Of a DNA stretch of 64,000 nt, positions 11,462 through 21,870 are shown in pieces. Location: positions 18,486,611 to 18,550,610 of the forward strand of contig NC_056552.1 in the NCBI RefSeq assembly GCF_910596095.1. Reading direction: 5' to 3'. Source of the DNA: Thunnus maccoyii. Lineage: Eukaryota > Chordata > Actinopteri > Scombriformes > Scombridae. The position numbers were made by a program, and so were the translations under genes. Positions within the stretch are counted from its first letter, which is position 1; each line of letters begins with the position of its first letter. The notes beneath the pieces are model-generated. The model was not told the DNA's origin. It saw nothing but the letters and a program-made list of their open reading frames with translations, and ran no database searches.

Positions 11462-11640
11462 GTTTAGATGCAGCGGTACTTTGAGCTAAATGCTTATGTC
11501 AGCATGCAAACATGCTCACAGTGACCATGCTAACATGTTGAAGCAACGCAGGTTGGCTATAATGTTTAACATGTTCACCCTCTTAGTTTTAACACTGCTA
11601 ATTCAATGCATAACTGCTGCCATTGTCACATTCCTTTTAG
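11462..11640 (-). repeat. fragment of the dispersed 'catgctaacatgtt' repeat family
   Basis: The block TACTTTGAGCTAAATGC, GCATGCAAACATGCT and CCATGCTAACATGTT is the reverse complement of the 3' end of the copy at 37268-37660. The other copies are at 17370-17845 (+) and 63175-63685 (-). The long open frame across it (11490-11969) is a by-product of repeat sequence. Confidence 0.6.
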
Positions 11641-12237
11641 GGTTGGCATATGCGATTGCAAAATTGATATCAATCTACAACCTTATGATACACTGTGAAA
11701 AATGGCACAAATGTAAAGTAGGGGTGTGCCCGAATACAAACACGTTATTTGGCAAAGCACAAATAGTTGTTTTTTTACGAATATTTGTTTCATACAAATA
11801 TTTTAAAAATGATTTGTTTCCGGGAAGAAGAAAAAAACATGTCAAATACCAGCACGCAGGTCAGTTACATCACTATCTCAGTCTCTCTCCTCTGCTACGC
11901 TGTTATGTCTATCAGCAGGTCTCAACGAGGGGAGTCACATCCACCTGCTACATGACGCACATTTCCTAATTTGGACATCACTCCCAGAGTTAGGGGTGTT
12001 CCCCAGAGATATAGCTGAGCTACTGATACACGTGAAGTGTTCCCAAGGGACTCTCCATAACCTGTTGTTCCACTTCTTTCCACAAACTTAGGTTGTAAAA
12101 AATAGGCAATAAATGAAAAGTGCAAAGCAAGAATCACCTTTGAAGTTCCTCCCTACACATTACACGGAGTACTGTCTCTGTGTCTGTGTTATGGGTGTAT
12201 AAATAGGTAGAGATCTGTCTGCAATGAAGTGATGAGA

Positions 12238-12312
12238 AGTTTTAGCTCAGTAGTCAGCACAGTTGTCTATAATCTGGGAGACTCCAGTTCGAGACCCAGT
12301 GTGGGGACCTCC
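12238..12312 (+). repeat. tRNA-like (SINE-type) segment inside the hAT-like element
   Basis: TTAGCTCAGTAGTCAGC resembles a polymerase III A box and CAGTTCGAGACCC a B box, about 36 bp apart, as in a tRNA head. The acceptor stem does not close, so it is not a working tRNA gene; it is either a SINE head or a chance capture. Confidence 0.45.
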
Positions 12313-12406
12313 TTCGTAAGGTAGCTTATTCATGAACACTTATTGTAACACTATCATTTTTTAAAATTAAAACAAATAATAAAAACATAAACAGCTTTTA
12401 AACATT

Positions 12407-12412
12407 TTTATT
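12407..12412 (-). terminator. candidate polyadenylation signal of the Ig receptor
   Basis: AATAAA on the minus strand, about 135 nt past the stop codon. It lies inside the hAT-like element at 11719-12485. AT-rich sequence makes chance occurrence quite possible. Confidence 0.35.
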
Positions 12413-12546
12413 CAAATACAAATACAAATAATGTTGCTGCCTCAACAAATACAGATACAAATACTGAGCCCTCTGCACATCCCTAATATAAAGTTTAAAC
12501 AGTTTGTGCTTGATGGGCAAACATGCAAAACCAGTGGTATGCGACT

Positions 12547-13841
12547 TTAAAACATCTTTCTCTCTCTCATCTCAATAGTTTCCAGGTTGGTGTTTGGTAA
12601 GTTCTCATAAATAGTGCTGTCTTTATCAGAAACCAAGCAGCTATTCACTGTGTCCAGTGCATCATATTCAGCCGACATGGAGGTGATATCCAGAGCCATG
12701 TAGGAGTCACTGCAGAGGTCAGGAGGCTCTGGGACTGAACCAACACACGTTCTTCTCTTCTTCTTTCTCTTTATTATGAGGACTAGTATAGCCACCATTA
12801 TTGCAATAACCAACCCAACGCAAATACTCACTACAAGCATTATAGAGAAGGTAAACATGCTTTTGTCTTTGGGTGTTTGGCAGTTCTTGGGTTTTTGGGC
12901 TGTGGAGTTGTGAACATCAGAGCTATGTGTCAGATTTTCTTCGCTGTCCTTTTTTGATCCAACGTCAGCCGACACCACAGTGTTTCTGGGACTTCTTTCG
13001 ACTCTGAGATCGACAGAAGATGAGGAAAAGTTTTCGTAGCCAATCATGGCACAGACATAACTGCCCTTATCCTCATTTCTGATTGGATCCAAAGACAGGA
13101 AGGTCAAGTTTACTCGACTGCCATTTAATTGCAGTCTGTTCTTGTACCAGATGTAGTCTGGGTTGGAGTTCAGATTTGTAGTACAGGTGGGGACACAAGT
13201 CAGCATTATCTTCTGACCCTCCATCACTGTCCAATTTGCAACTGGCACTTTCTGCCCCCTAACAATCTTGTCCAGCAGAATCCTTACAGGAGATGCAAAA
13301 ACATGGAGTCTCACACCAGGGGTACCTTCACACGTCATGTTGACCCCTGCAACATCTCTAAAAGAGTATTTAAAAAAGTAAACGGATGTGTCACTCTCTT
13401 TTAGGTCTTCGAGTTTCAGTGTGCAGTTATTGTTTCCATGTTTATTTTGAAATGAATAAACTGGCATCTGTTTCAGGGGGTTTGTTTTTGAGACAGAATG
13501 CAATTCTGTTGATTGTCTGGACCATCTCGACATCCAGATCATCTCAACATTATTGGGATAGGAGCAGGGAAACTCTACAGATGAGCCCTTTAAGGCACAC
13601 ATTGTACGGTTGTAGGTCACACATCGGATTGATGATTGTTGCACTGAAATAAAAAGAAACAACCACAAAGTGTACAGGGATTACATGTTTTGTTAGTTAC
13701 TATGTTGCTTTATTAATATACTTGGGACCATGAGGTGATTTCTAGAAATAACAGCAATGATGTGATGTGATGTGTACCTGCCACAGGAAACAGCACCAGG
13801 AAAGAAGTCCAAAATACACTTGCAGCTGCTCTCACTCCCAT
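12547..13841 (-). CDS. Ig-superfamily transmembrane receptor, two Ig domains, ITAM-like tail
   Basis: A two-exon model gives 386 residues. Exon 1 (13841-13778) encodes MGVRAAASVFWTSFLVLFPVA, a signal peptide, and ends at a GT donor in phase 1. Exon 2 (13643-12547) follows a TTTATTTCAG acceptor in the same phase and holds all the rest: a V-like domain (CALKGSSVEFPC ... ESDTSVYFF), a C2-like domain (IMLTCVP ... DKGSYVC), a transmembrane helix of ~25 hydrophobic residues, a basic stop-transfer KRKKKRR and a cytoplasmic tail. The tail has YMAL, eight residues, then YDAL (Y336 and Y348), which fits the ITAM spacing, and a TIYENL motif (Y367). Overall it resembles the CD22-like or Fc-receptor-like cell-surface proteins of fish, probably on leukocytes; I cannot name an orthologue. 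Having both Ig domains, the membrane segment and the tail in one exon is unusual. Confidence 0.82.
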
Positions 13842-14282
13842 TGGTGCTTCAACAAAATTTAAAAAAAAAAAAAAAAAAAAAGGGTCTTGAAGGGAACAAT
13901 ATACACTCACAGTCAAGACAGCTTATGTTTTAGCATTTTGGGTTAAATAATTATGAATTGGCATCCAGAAATTAAAAATGGTAATATTAAATAACGATAA
14001 AACAAGGAAAGGATTTCACTCATTTACAAAGGAAGTACACTGCTTAAGATTAAATATAGACTGTTCAAAACTGGCAGCATACAACATGTATTTTCACATA
14101 AAACTTTATCTTTGGTCAAGCACTTTTCTTTTGTCCATAACATTACGCTACAAAGTAAATACACAGCTCAATTAAGATTTAAACTTGTTGTTTATGGTAA
14201 CTTATCTTAAAGATCGAGCAGGACTGTAAAATCATGTTACAAACATCAAAATTAATAATGAATCACATTAATATCACACTTA

Positions 14283-14400
14283 CATCTTAGATAGTAGTGC
14301 GCACTTGTCCGTGATCGTGAACACAACGCAGCAGGTTTGTTGCTGTTGTTTGATGATGCAGGTGTGGCGGCTTTGCCTCATTCACATTCCCCGCCCCCTC
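14283..14400 (-). promoter_or_regulatory. probable promoter and 5' leader exon of the Ig receptor
   Basis: On the minus strand a GC box (GGGGGCGGGG, about 14387-14397) lies about 100 nt before a clean donor, GTAAGTGTGA, at about 14285. This fits a non-coding first exon spliced to the signal-peptide exon, whose upstream side (13861-13882) is a long T tract on this strand. No TATA box is seen. Inferred only from signals. Confidence 0.4.
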
Positions 14401-15335
14401 CCATCCTCAGTTACCATTACTCACTAAACTTTGCACGCTGGTAGACTATCAATACTGAACCAAAAGAGCTGAATTTACCACACTGATCATACGATTTGGA
14501 ACAGTATGTATCGTTTACATGCTTCTAAATAGTTTTCAAAGTTGAAAAACTCATATGGGAGAATCAGACGTGTATATAACAACCATGCTTAAAGGGTGTG
14601 GTGTGGACATACAAAACAAAAATACATGATGCTGTCACCAACATCCGACATTTCCTGTGTTTCGATTTATTTTTACTCCAACCTCTGAACAAAAAAACCC
14701 TATTTCTTCTTCCTGTTAAAGAAACATCACGTACCTCTTTACACAGGATACACTTTAATATCTTTTAGCAGATGTGCGGTGTTTTTACCCCCAAGGACAT
14801 ACACTGAAATGGACTAATTTGACATTATTTTCCTACATTTTGATTTAATTTGTAAGAAGTTATCTATGAAATATAATGATAAACTTTAAGGTCTATTAAA
14901 TGGAGTGAAAGACCTGAACTCAATTTAGATAGATAAGAAGATAAACTACAAAAAATAATTACACTTTTAGCACCAAAGTAGAGAGCAATGCTTTTGATCA
15001 AAAGATGTAATTAGAGACAAGATCATTTTACTTTTAATTTTATTTTTTGGTCCAAAATACCACAAAATGGCATTGAGGATTTGCATCAGTCAAAATGTAC
15101 CAGAGGCTGTATGGTTCTACTTCTTACTGAAAACAGGATATTCATTTATTCCACCCTTTGTGTCATTTTCCTTGACAACAGTATTAGTCCTCCTTCAAGC
15201 TTTGCTCTACAAGGCTACGCAGTGTGTAGTTTGATTTTGGACTTTTTTTTTTTTTTTTTTTTGCAAGATGAAAAAGCCCCCAGTGCTTTGAGAGACGACG
15301 AGGGTTAATTTCTTCACTACCTCCCACAAAGGGTC
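14401..15335. other. AT-rich intergenic stretch
   Basis: No exon, RNA gene or repeat end was recognised; it includes a 22-nt T tract at about 15242-15262. Confidence 0.5.
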
Positions 15336-15339
15336 AGTG

Positions 15340-15830
15340 TTGTTTAGAACTGGTAGATGGTGACTGACATTTTGGAGCTTATGAAACCACTCTTCAATTC
15401 TCTAGCAGTGTGCATCGTCATCTTGGAATATGGGGAAATCATGCACTAAAATGGCCTCATATTGTTCAGCTCTTATAAAGCCATACAAACGACCCATCGG
15501 ACCTTGCAGACTCTCATTTCACCTGGAGAAACATGAAGACAGCTCATTAGATCATCGTACTTCTGTCCATTGCTCAGGGCTCTAGGTTTTGTGCTACTAA
15601 CACCAACTGCATCTTTGTGCACTGGCCTTGGTAATGGGCAATTTCTGAATGGCTACCTTGAATACCAGCTTTGTGATGCTCACGCTGCACAGTGATGGCT
15701 GACACAAAGTCATGGAGGGGTCAAGAGGTTGATTAAATTCTTCGGTCATTTCTGACAGTATTTCTAGGATGTTTATCCACTTTCCTGTAACAGTAAATCT
15801 TATCTTTTTCTATCCTTTTTGCTGAGCATT
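15340..15830 (-). mobile_element. decayed Tc1/mariner-like transposase fragment
   Basis: Read on the minus strand, pieces resemble Tc1-like transposase: AITVQREHHKAGIQG (around 15690), like the start of the catalytic region, and further on an FQDDDAH-like stretch (around 15420) recalling the second aspartate motif. Several stops and frame changes break the frame, and no terminal inverted repeats were found. Best read as an old relic of a plain DNA transposon; assignment by eye only. Confidence 0.5.
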
Positions 15831-16539
15831 GACTTCCAACCACTTTAACTATTGGCCCTCTCATCCATTAAATTAATGCATGAAAGAATTTTGTAGCTTT
15901 TGTGACAGATGCACCTGTAGGTTGGGCTCATGCTACTATTAAAAACCTCACAAGGACTCTTATCAAAACATCAACTTCTTCGAAAATGTGTCTTATTCTT
16001 AAATTTATGGCTTATTTTTTATCTTCTCAACCCTTAGAAGATCATCTAACCCTTCAATGAAAGCAAAAAATATGAAAACGTTTAGAGAACGCACCAGCAG
16101 CAACACAACAGCTGTGATTTGCAGTTTTTATTGTGTTCAAGGACACTTTCGTCTCATATTTACAAAGGAATCTCAATCATCACTCTGCAATTCACTTTGA
16201 ACAGAACAGTCTTGATGATTTATACATGTTATTGTATGTGTACAATACAGCGGCAGTTATATACAGTAGTAACCTACTGTACATAGCAGAAACAGTGGCA
16301 AGCAATTTGGTCATTTAGGCTTTGTTCAAACTAGTGTAGTGCCCGTTCAAAATGTGCGGAAAAAGCCTATCTCTCAGTACCTAGAGAGAGTTATGCCCCT
16401 CCCCTAAACGCCTCATATGCAGGCTATCAGTAGACACTACAGTTCACGGATGCTCCCTAAACACCTCTCACGCAGAATATCTGGAGACTACAATTTTGAG
16501 TTGAGCTTAAGTTGATTGGATGAACTGTAGTGCCTGTTT

Positions 16540-17070
16540 AAAACGTGCCTGAGACATTCTGCACCATGTCTTGAACATACATACAAAGTTCCCATGTGTG
16601 AGGAACGGGAATAGAGTTTAACTCCCTAAACTTTTTCAATTCATTCTCTATGGTAGTTCTTAACACTACAGATGTAATCCCACCTCCGACCACAATGTGG
16701 GTTGCAATGGCAGACTGGTGCTGTCCGTATTTCTGCTTGTTGAATCCACATGCAGAAGACAATGCAGAAGCAACGTTGTTTATGAGGGTTTTTTTATATA
16801 TGTTTCTGAACGTGCCTGAGACGTCAAGCTTTAAGTCTTGAATATACATGCCGAGTTTCTTTATCAGTAACATTACACAGTTCAATGGCAGAACTAAGTC
16901 AATTAAACGTTTTCAAGTCTTTAATACTAAGGATGTAATCCCACCTCCGATCACAATGTGTGTCGCAATGGCACTGTCCTTTTTTCCATTCATTGACTCC
17001 ACAGGCAGAAGAAGAAGAAAATCAACATTTTTAGAGCAATATTTAAGGTATTTTTATATATTTCTCAAGA
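16540..17070. repeat. diverged tandem duplication of a ~265-bp unit
   Basis: ACGTGCCTGAGAC occurs at 16543 and 16810, and GATGTAATCCCACCTCCG at 16671 and 16932, with similar text between (TCTTGAA.ATACAT; CACAATGTG.GT.GCAATGGCA; GCAGAAGA). Two copies therefore lie head to tail, offset by 261-267 bp. A weaker third trace, GTAGTGCCCGTTCAAAATGTGC, lies at about 16338. No coding frame is shared. Confidence 0.7.
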
Positions 17071-17369
17071 ACTGCTCATCCAAACAACTTCAGTATTAAC
17101 TTTTAGTATTAATGGAACAAATTGCTGCAAAATTGGAGCATAATCCTCATAATCTAATCTTTATCTGCTGATGGAGATAGCTCAATTGTCATGACATAAA
17201 CATGGAACCTTGGACACATTATAGCCGGCGGTTGTTCATGGAGGGGGGGGGGCGTCATAACCCCTGTTGCTGTTCAAAGTTGATCATTGGTGATGGCCTA
17301 ACCTCTTTGTACTATATCAAAACAGAAGTGATGACATTTACTTTCATGCAAGTAACACATTTTTTTTAG

Positions 17370-17845
17370 CCATGCTAGCCACGTGGCTCTATGGTCTGTT
17401 GGTGTGTCGGTTGTCAACTTTGGCCCAGATAAAATATTTCAACTTCTATTGGATGGATTGCCATGCAATTTGGTACAGACATTCATGATCCAGAGAGGAT
17501 GAAACCTGTAGATCCCCTGACCTCTAGAGCCAACCACAGGTCATAGTTTTCCCTAATCCATAGATCTAAACATCCCCTCTATGAATTGTAACAAAATTTT
17601 GTTCACATTCATGTTCCCAGACGAAGTATCCTTAAGACTTTGGTGATCCCTAACTTTTTCTCTAGTGCAAACATGAATTTGACAATTGTGGTTTTGAGTT
17701 CGATGTCTATAACAAAACTTTAATTTCTCCAATACTTTTGTTTATGACCAAATACCTGCAAAACAACATTCCTATCTGTCTCAGCTGTGTTGTTTTTATT
17801 GCTAATTGCTAAATGTTAGCATGCTAATACATTTAACTGAGGCTG
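17370..17845 (+). repeat. dispersed repeat with internal ~130-bp units
   Basis: Contains ATTGGATGGATTGCCATGC, TTGGTACAGACATTCATG, a GACTTTGGTGATCCC block and TTTTCTCTAGTGC, then ends with AAATGTTAGCATGCTAA. The same order is found at 37268-37660 and, reversed, at 63175-63685. It is a common fish repeat of unknown class; no terminal repeats were identified. Confidence 0.65.
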
Positions 17846-17849
17846 CATT

Positions 17850-19355
17850 CAGATGGACATTAGCTCTGCATGAAAAAACAACAAAACAGCGCATGATCTT
17901 GGCTCACTGCAGCTAAAAGGAAGGTGGTTGTCGCTGATAACCTCCACATTCGTTATTGATAAAAGAATGGCTCTTGTCATAGAGAGAGATTGCCCAACTA
18001 GAGCTTGTGCAAGGTCAAAAGCATCAAAACCTCAAAGCATTACTTGCTGGGCAGAGTTGCTGGAAAAAATTAGGTACTCCCTTGAAACTGCATGAATCAC
18101 TGGTCATTATGTTATTGGTACATTTCTGTTTTTGTTTATTGTATAAAAGTTATTTGAACATGGACAAATACATGTTGATATTACCTGTGATATATTCGTA
18201 TATGTATGTACATCTGTGATACAGCAATATTTAAATATTTCCATCAAACTTTAACCTCTGACTTTTACCCCTTACCTTGAAATAAGAGTCTCAGTGATGA
18301 TAGAGTGATATTGGGGAGCAGGGGCAATGTCTTTGTTGACTTCATGTCATCTGGCAAGATGCTGCGTTGGCCAATCACATACATGCAAGCACACTCTCCT
18401 GGAAGATTAAGTCTTGTGCAAACCTGACCACCCCTGAATGAGACTTTAGCTTTAGACTTGTAATCAGACAATTTATTGAAACATATGAAAAGGCTTATAA
18501 TTTTAGACAGACATATTGTGGCATGGCATGAGGTTTTAGATGTGAAAGACAGCCTTCTGATAATGCCGACATGGCTTTCTCCCTATCACACAGTCTATCC
18601 CCAGACAGATTTCAATTAATTATTGTGTCAATGTCACACATTAAACCACTGGCTGGAGAAAAAAATGTTCCTCGGCAAACAAACAAAGCCAAGAATAAAC
18701 TGATGAATTAATTTATTCTTGAGGCGATGGCAGAGTCAAACCCATGAAAACGGAACCAAACACCAACCATTATTCAGAGCAGGAGCAACGCCGTCTGGTT
18801 TGAGTTTATATCTCTATGTGCATGTAATTTGTGCTGTAGCTGATCCGAGTACTGTGTAAACACATTTTAATACACTGGTGGGGGAAAAGAGAGAAGAACA
18901 TCAGGACAGAGACAAGTGATGGGGTACTGTTCACTTGTTTGTCTTTTTCTGTTCCCACATACTTTTTATATGATGATGGATACAGCACACTCAGCAATAT
19001 TTCAAGGTATGATAGAGGTACAAAAAAAACCTTTCACGGCAAAAAAAACAGGCTTGGAGCTGCTTAGGCTTGTGTTGACAAATGGGGAGGGAGCATTAAG
19101 TACAGTCAGAAATGGCGATGTGAATCCCCTGAAGAAATTGGGGGAAAAAAACCTGACTACTTGGTTAGACCATAACCATAACCATAAGGTTGGGTAAGTC
19201 TCTCACTGACACACACAAACACACACAAGCTTTCCTTTGAGGAGCCCAGGGCCTAGAGGGAATAATGGTTAGCAACCTGAAAAATGCCCTCATCACAAAA
19301 GGCCTCCAACAGTAATAAATGCAATATTTGAGCAAAACACATTAATCCATGCCGG
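17850..19355. other. intergenic stretch, nothing recognised
   Basis: No exons, RNA genes or repeat ends could be supported in this interval. Confidence 0.45.
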
Positions 19356-19359
19356 TGCT

Positions 19360-19360
<1 letters not shown>

Positions 19361-19407
<47 letters not shown>

Positions 19408-19408
19408 T
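19361..19408. repeat. compound microsatellite (GT)n(GA)n
   Basis: About 10 GT units pass directly into about 13 GA units. Open frames on both strands here are microsatellite shadows. Confidence 0.95.
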
Positions 19409-19529
19409 GTTTTTGCGTGCACCTGTTTGTGTATTTGTCGGCATATTTGCTGTTATCTGTGAGTGTTTTTGTGTGCCCATGCATACATGCATATATACCC
19501 GTGTATGTGAGTGCACGTATGAGTGCCAT

Positions 19530-19992
19530 GCCATTGGTCCAACGGCCCATTATTCGAAACCCTTATAGTTTGAAAAACTTCCCATTGGACCAAAAGCCCA
19601 TTAGTCCTACGGCCTATTATCCCGAAAACGAAAGCCCATTGCTCCGAAGGCTTTTTGCTCCAAAAATACACACTCTCCCTGGAGTTTTTTGCCCTTAATA
19701 TCTTCGTGTATTTTGACATGCAAACACGAAGGTACCGTTTACAAAATGCTTGCTTTTTAGAGCATTTAATGCATACTAACCCCAACTCTAACCCTAACCC
19801 AAAAGACGACAGAGGTAGAACGCCTAACCATAAATAATGGCAGTGTGTCCAATACCCTTCAGAGCCTTCGGAGCAATGGACGTTTGTTTTTGGGGTAACA
19901 GGCCCTCGGATTAATGGGCTTTCAGTCCAATGGGACATTTTTTGAACTATTGGGGTTTCAGAATAATGGGCCTTTGGACCAATGGGCAGCTC
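19530..19992. repeat. snapback (foldback) repeat with ~135-bp inverted arms
   Basis: The left arm (19530-19664) and right arm (19854-19992) are reverse complements with clear but imperfect identity, for example CCATTGGTCCAACGGCCCAT against CCATTGGTCCAAAGGCCCAT, and CCATTGCTCCGAAGGCT in both. Each arm is itself built of degenerate repeats of the form CCCATT-GTCC-AA. The ~190-bp spacer includes CTAACCCTAACCC. It resembles a foldback or MITE-type element seen in fish; no target duplication was found. Confidence 0.7.
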
Positions 19993-19999
19993 CCCCATG

Positions 20000-21215
20000 T
20001 GTATGTAACTCAGAGAGACGAAAAGGATGTGCAAAGTGCTGTGTCGAAAGCAAGCAGTAGTAACACACTTTCAAAGTAAATATTTTCACTCTCACTCTCT
20101 TCAGACAACATTCACACTGAACAACTAATTTTGAAAATGCTGTTTAAATGTGAAAACGACATCTGTCCGCATGAGCGTTTTCAGGTTCACACTGACACAC
20201 TTGAAAACAGAAAAATGGCTAAATCTCTTCTTCTTCTGAAAGGGACACATCACTGATTTTACACATGAAAGAGTTTACTCGTCATGTTCTTCAATGGCTC
20301 TGGAGCTTTCTAAAGTTTTAAAGAAACTAATATTTAAAAGACAGCCTACGTTACATACTGGGGGCATTGTTTGAAAGACAAGCATTTACCAAAAAAAGGA
20401 CAGTTGAATGAATAAGACAATCAAGTTGCATTATGGGAATTGTAGGATTCATCATTTTTTGAGCATACTAGTGATTAAAAGTCAAGATATATTGGCCTCT
20501 GCTGCCTCAATTTTGACCACTCTGTAATCTACTGTAATCTGTCTCTCGCAAGCCCGCCAAATTTATGGAAGGGCAATGCTAAATCGACGGAGTACTCCTT
20601 AATTGTACAAGAGGTGACCCAAAATTTCCTGAAATTGTTAGGAAAAAACTGTCATGGTGGTGAATCTTCTCCTTTTCAGTCCCAATTTCAGTTTCACCAA
20701 GCTGTAGGAATATGCTACCCAGCAGCAAATCCAATACTAACACCCTAATCCCATGCTATCGATGGCTTCTGGGAATTTTTTTGGTCCCTCCTCGTAACTG
20801 CACACAGGCCCCAACAAGGCTTAAATCATTGTTTTCAAAAAGCAAAGTTTTACTTATTCACAACTAAATGCACAGTCAGTGTTTTCACTCTGGAGACCGT
20901 TTGTAGACGTACTTTCTCTTATCACTCATCACTACTCCTCTCACCCAATTTTGCATGTTTAGCCTCCCACTTCTTCTTCTGCTTTCCTCATCTCTATCAC
21001 TTTCTAATCTGTATACATTTTTTCTCACTCTTTGTCTCTAAATTGTGTATTTTTAGTCACCATTTGGCCTCACCTTGTTCTTCCCTTCATTCTCTTTACT
21101 TGGGCTCTTTCCTTCTCTCTCTCCAAACTGTGTATATTTGGGTCTGTCTATGGGGAGTCAGGGGTCATTATTAATCTTGCTAGCTCTCCTTGCTTCAGGC
21201 ATAACAGCAGGGCAG
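20000..21215. other. intergenic stretch
   Basis: No gene was recognised. A single ZNF143-like box (TTATGGGAATTGTAG, about 20431-20445) stands alone. The text at 20130-20220 (GAAAACGACATCTGTCCGC ... GCGTTTTCAGGTTCACAC) looks like another dispersed repeat. Confidence 0.4.
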
Positions 21216-21469
21216 CATCTGTGTGCGTGTGTGTGTGTGTATGTAAGTGAGAGAGAAAGGAGTGGTTGCGAATGAGTCAGTTACACTGTTCGCGTTAAGG
21301 TGTGGGAGAAAATGTTTTTGTGAGTGCACCGTCTGTATGCCGTTTAGGTGTGTGAGCATGTGTGTGTTTGTGCGAAGAGGGAAAGTGCATTTTGCCATGA
21401 TGGATCATGAGAGACCCACATTCTTAATGCACACTCGCACAAGACAGACACCCATGAGAAATGAAGGAG

Positions 21470-21870
21470 AGAGAGCGAGTGAGCAGAGAGGGGGAGGGAG
21501 TGAGAGAGAGTAACAGAGAAAGGAGAGCGGGAGCAGGGAGAGTCCCTGTTCCTCCTGAACTCATTAACCGTTGTCCTCTCCGCCCTCCCTCCTGCACTCC
21601 CACAATGCCGGGTAGCGGCGTGCATCAATAACGCTGGTGACAGCACAAGGGGGACGGGTCAGACAAGCAACCACCATCTCCCTGGTAACCACCACTACGG
21701 CCACCATCGCCACAACAACAATTGCCAAGCGCACACGGGGGGTATCCCCCTTCCCCGCTGGCCCAGCTCCCCTCCTGCAGCCATCACACAGCGAGGGCCG
21801 CCGTGCCTGCTGCTGCTGGATCAGAAGCAAGCTAAATCCGCAGCACGGCTCCGGCATAGGATGAGGCGAG
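21470..21870. other. GC-richer block after a purine-rich run, no gene assigned
   Basis: A GAGA-rich run (21460-21540) leads into 21540-21870, which is richer in GC and CpG than its surroundings. Open frames on both strands are short and repetitive (ACC/GCC) and show no domain. It could be a leader exon of a gene I cannot see, or simply local composition. Confidence 0.3.

Larger units (their letters stand above)
11719..12485. mobile_element. hAT-like non-autonomous DNA transposon with 8-bp target duplication
   Basis: The element begins TAGGGGTGTGC and ends GCACATCCCTA, imperfect terminal inverted repeats of about 11 bp. It is flanked by ATGTAAAG (11711-11718) and ATATAAAG (12486-12493), a 7/8 match fitting the 8-bp duplications of hAT transposons. 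The interior has the AATACAAATA-type repeats near both ends typical of this fish family, codes for no transposase, and contains a tRNA-like segment at about 12238-12310. Confidence 0.75.

Noticed and set aside
11490-11969. 159-residue frame with hydrophobic stretches
   Set aside because: It runs across a dispersed repeat fragment and into the hAT-like element at 11719; hydrophobicity comes from T-rich repeat text.
19775-19801. Telomere-like CTAACCCTAACCC in the snapback loop as an interstitial telomere
   Set aside because: Only about two perfect units, too few to support the claim.
21344-21864. Several 75-100 residue frames on both strands in the GC-richer block
   Set aside because: Low-complexity translations (Thr/Ala or Arg/Val repeats), no domain, no consistent splice signals.
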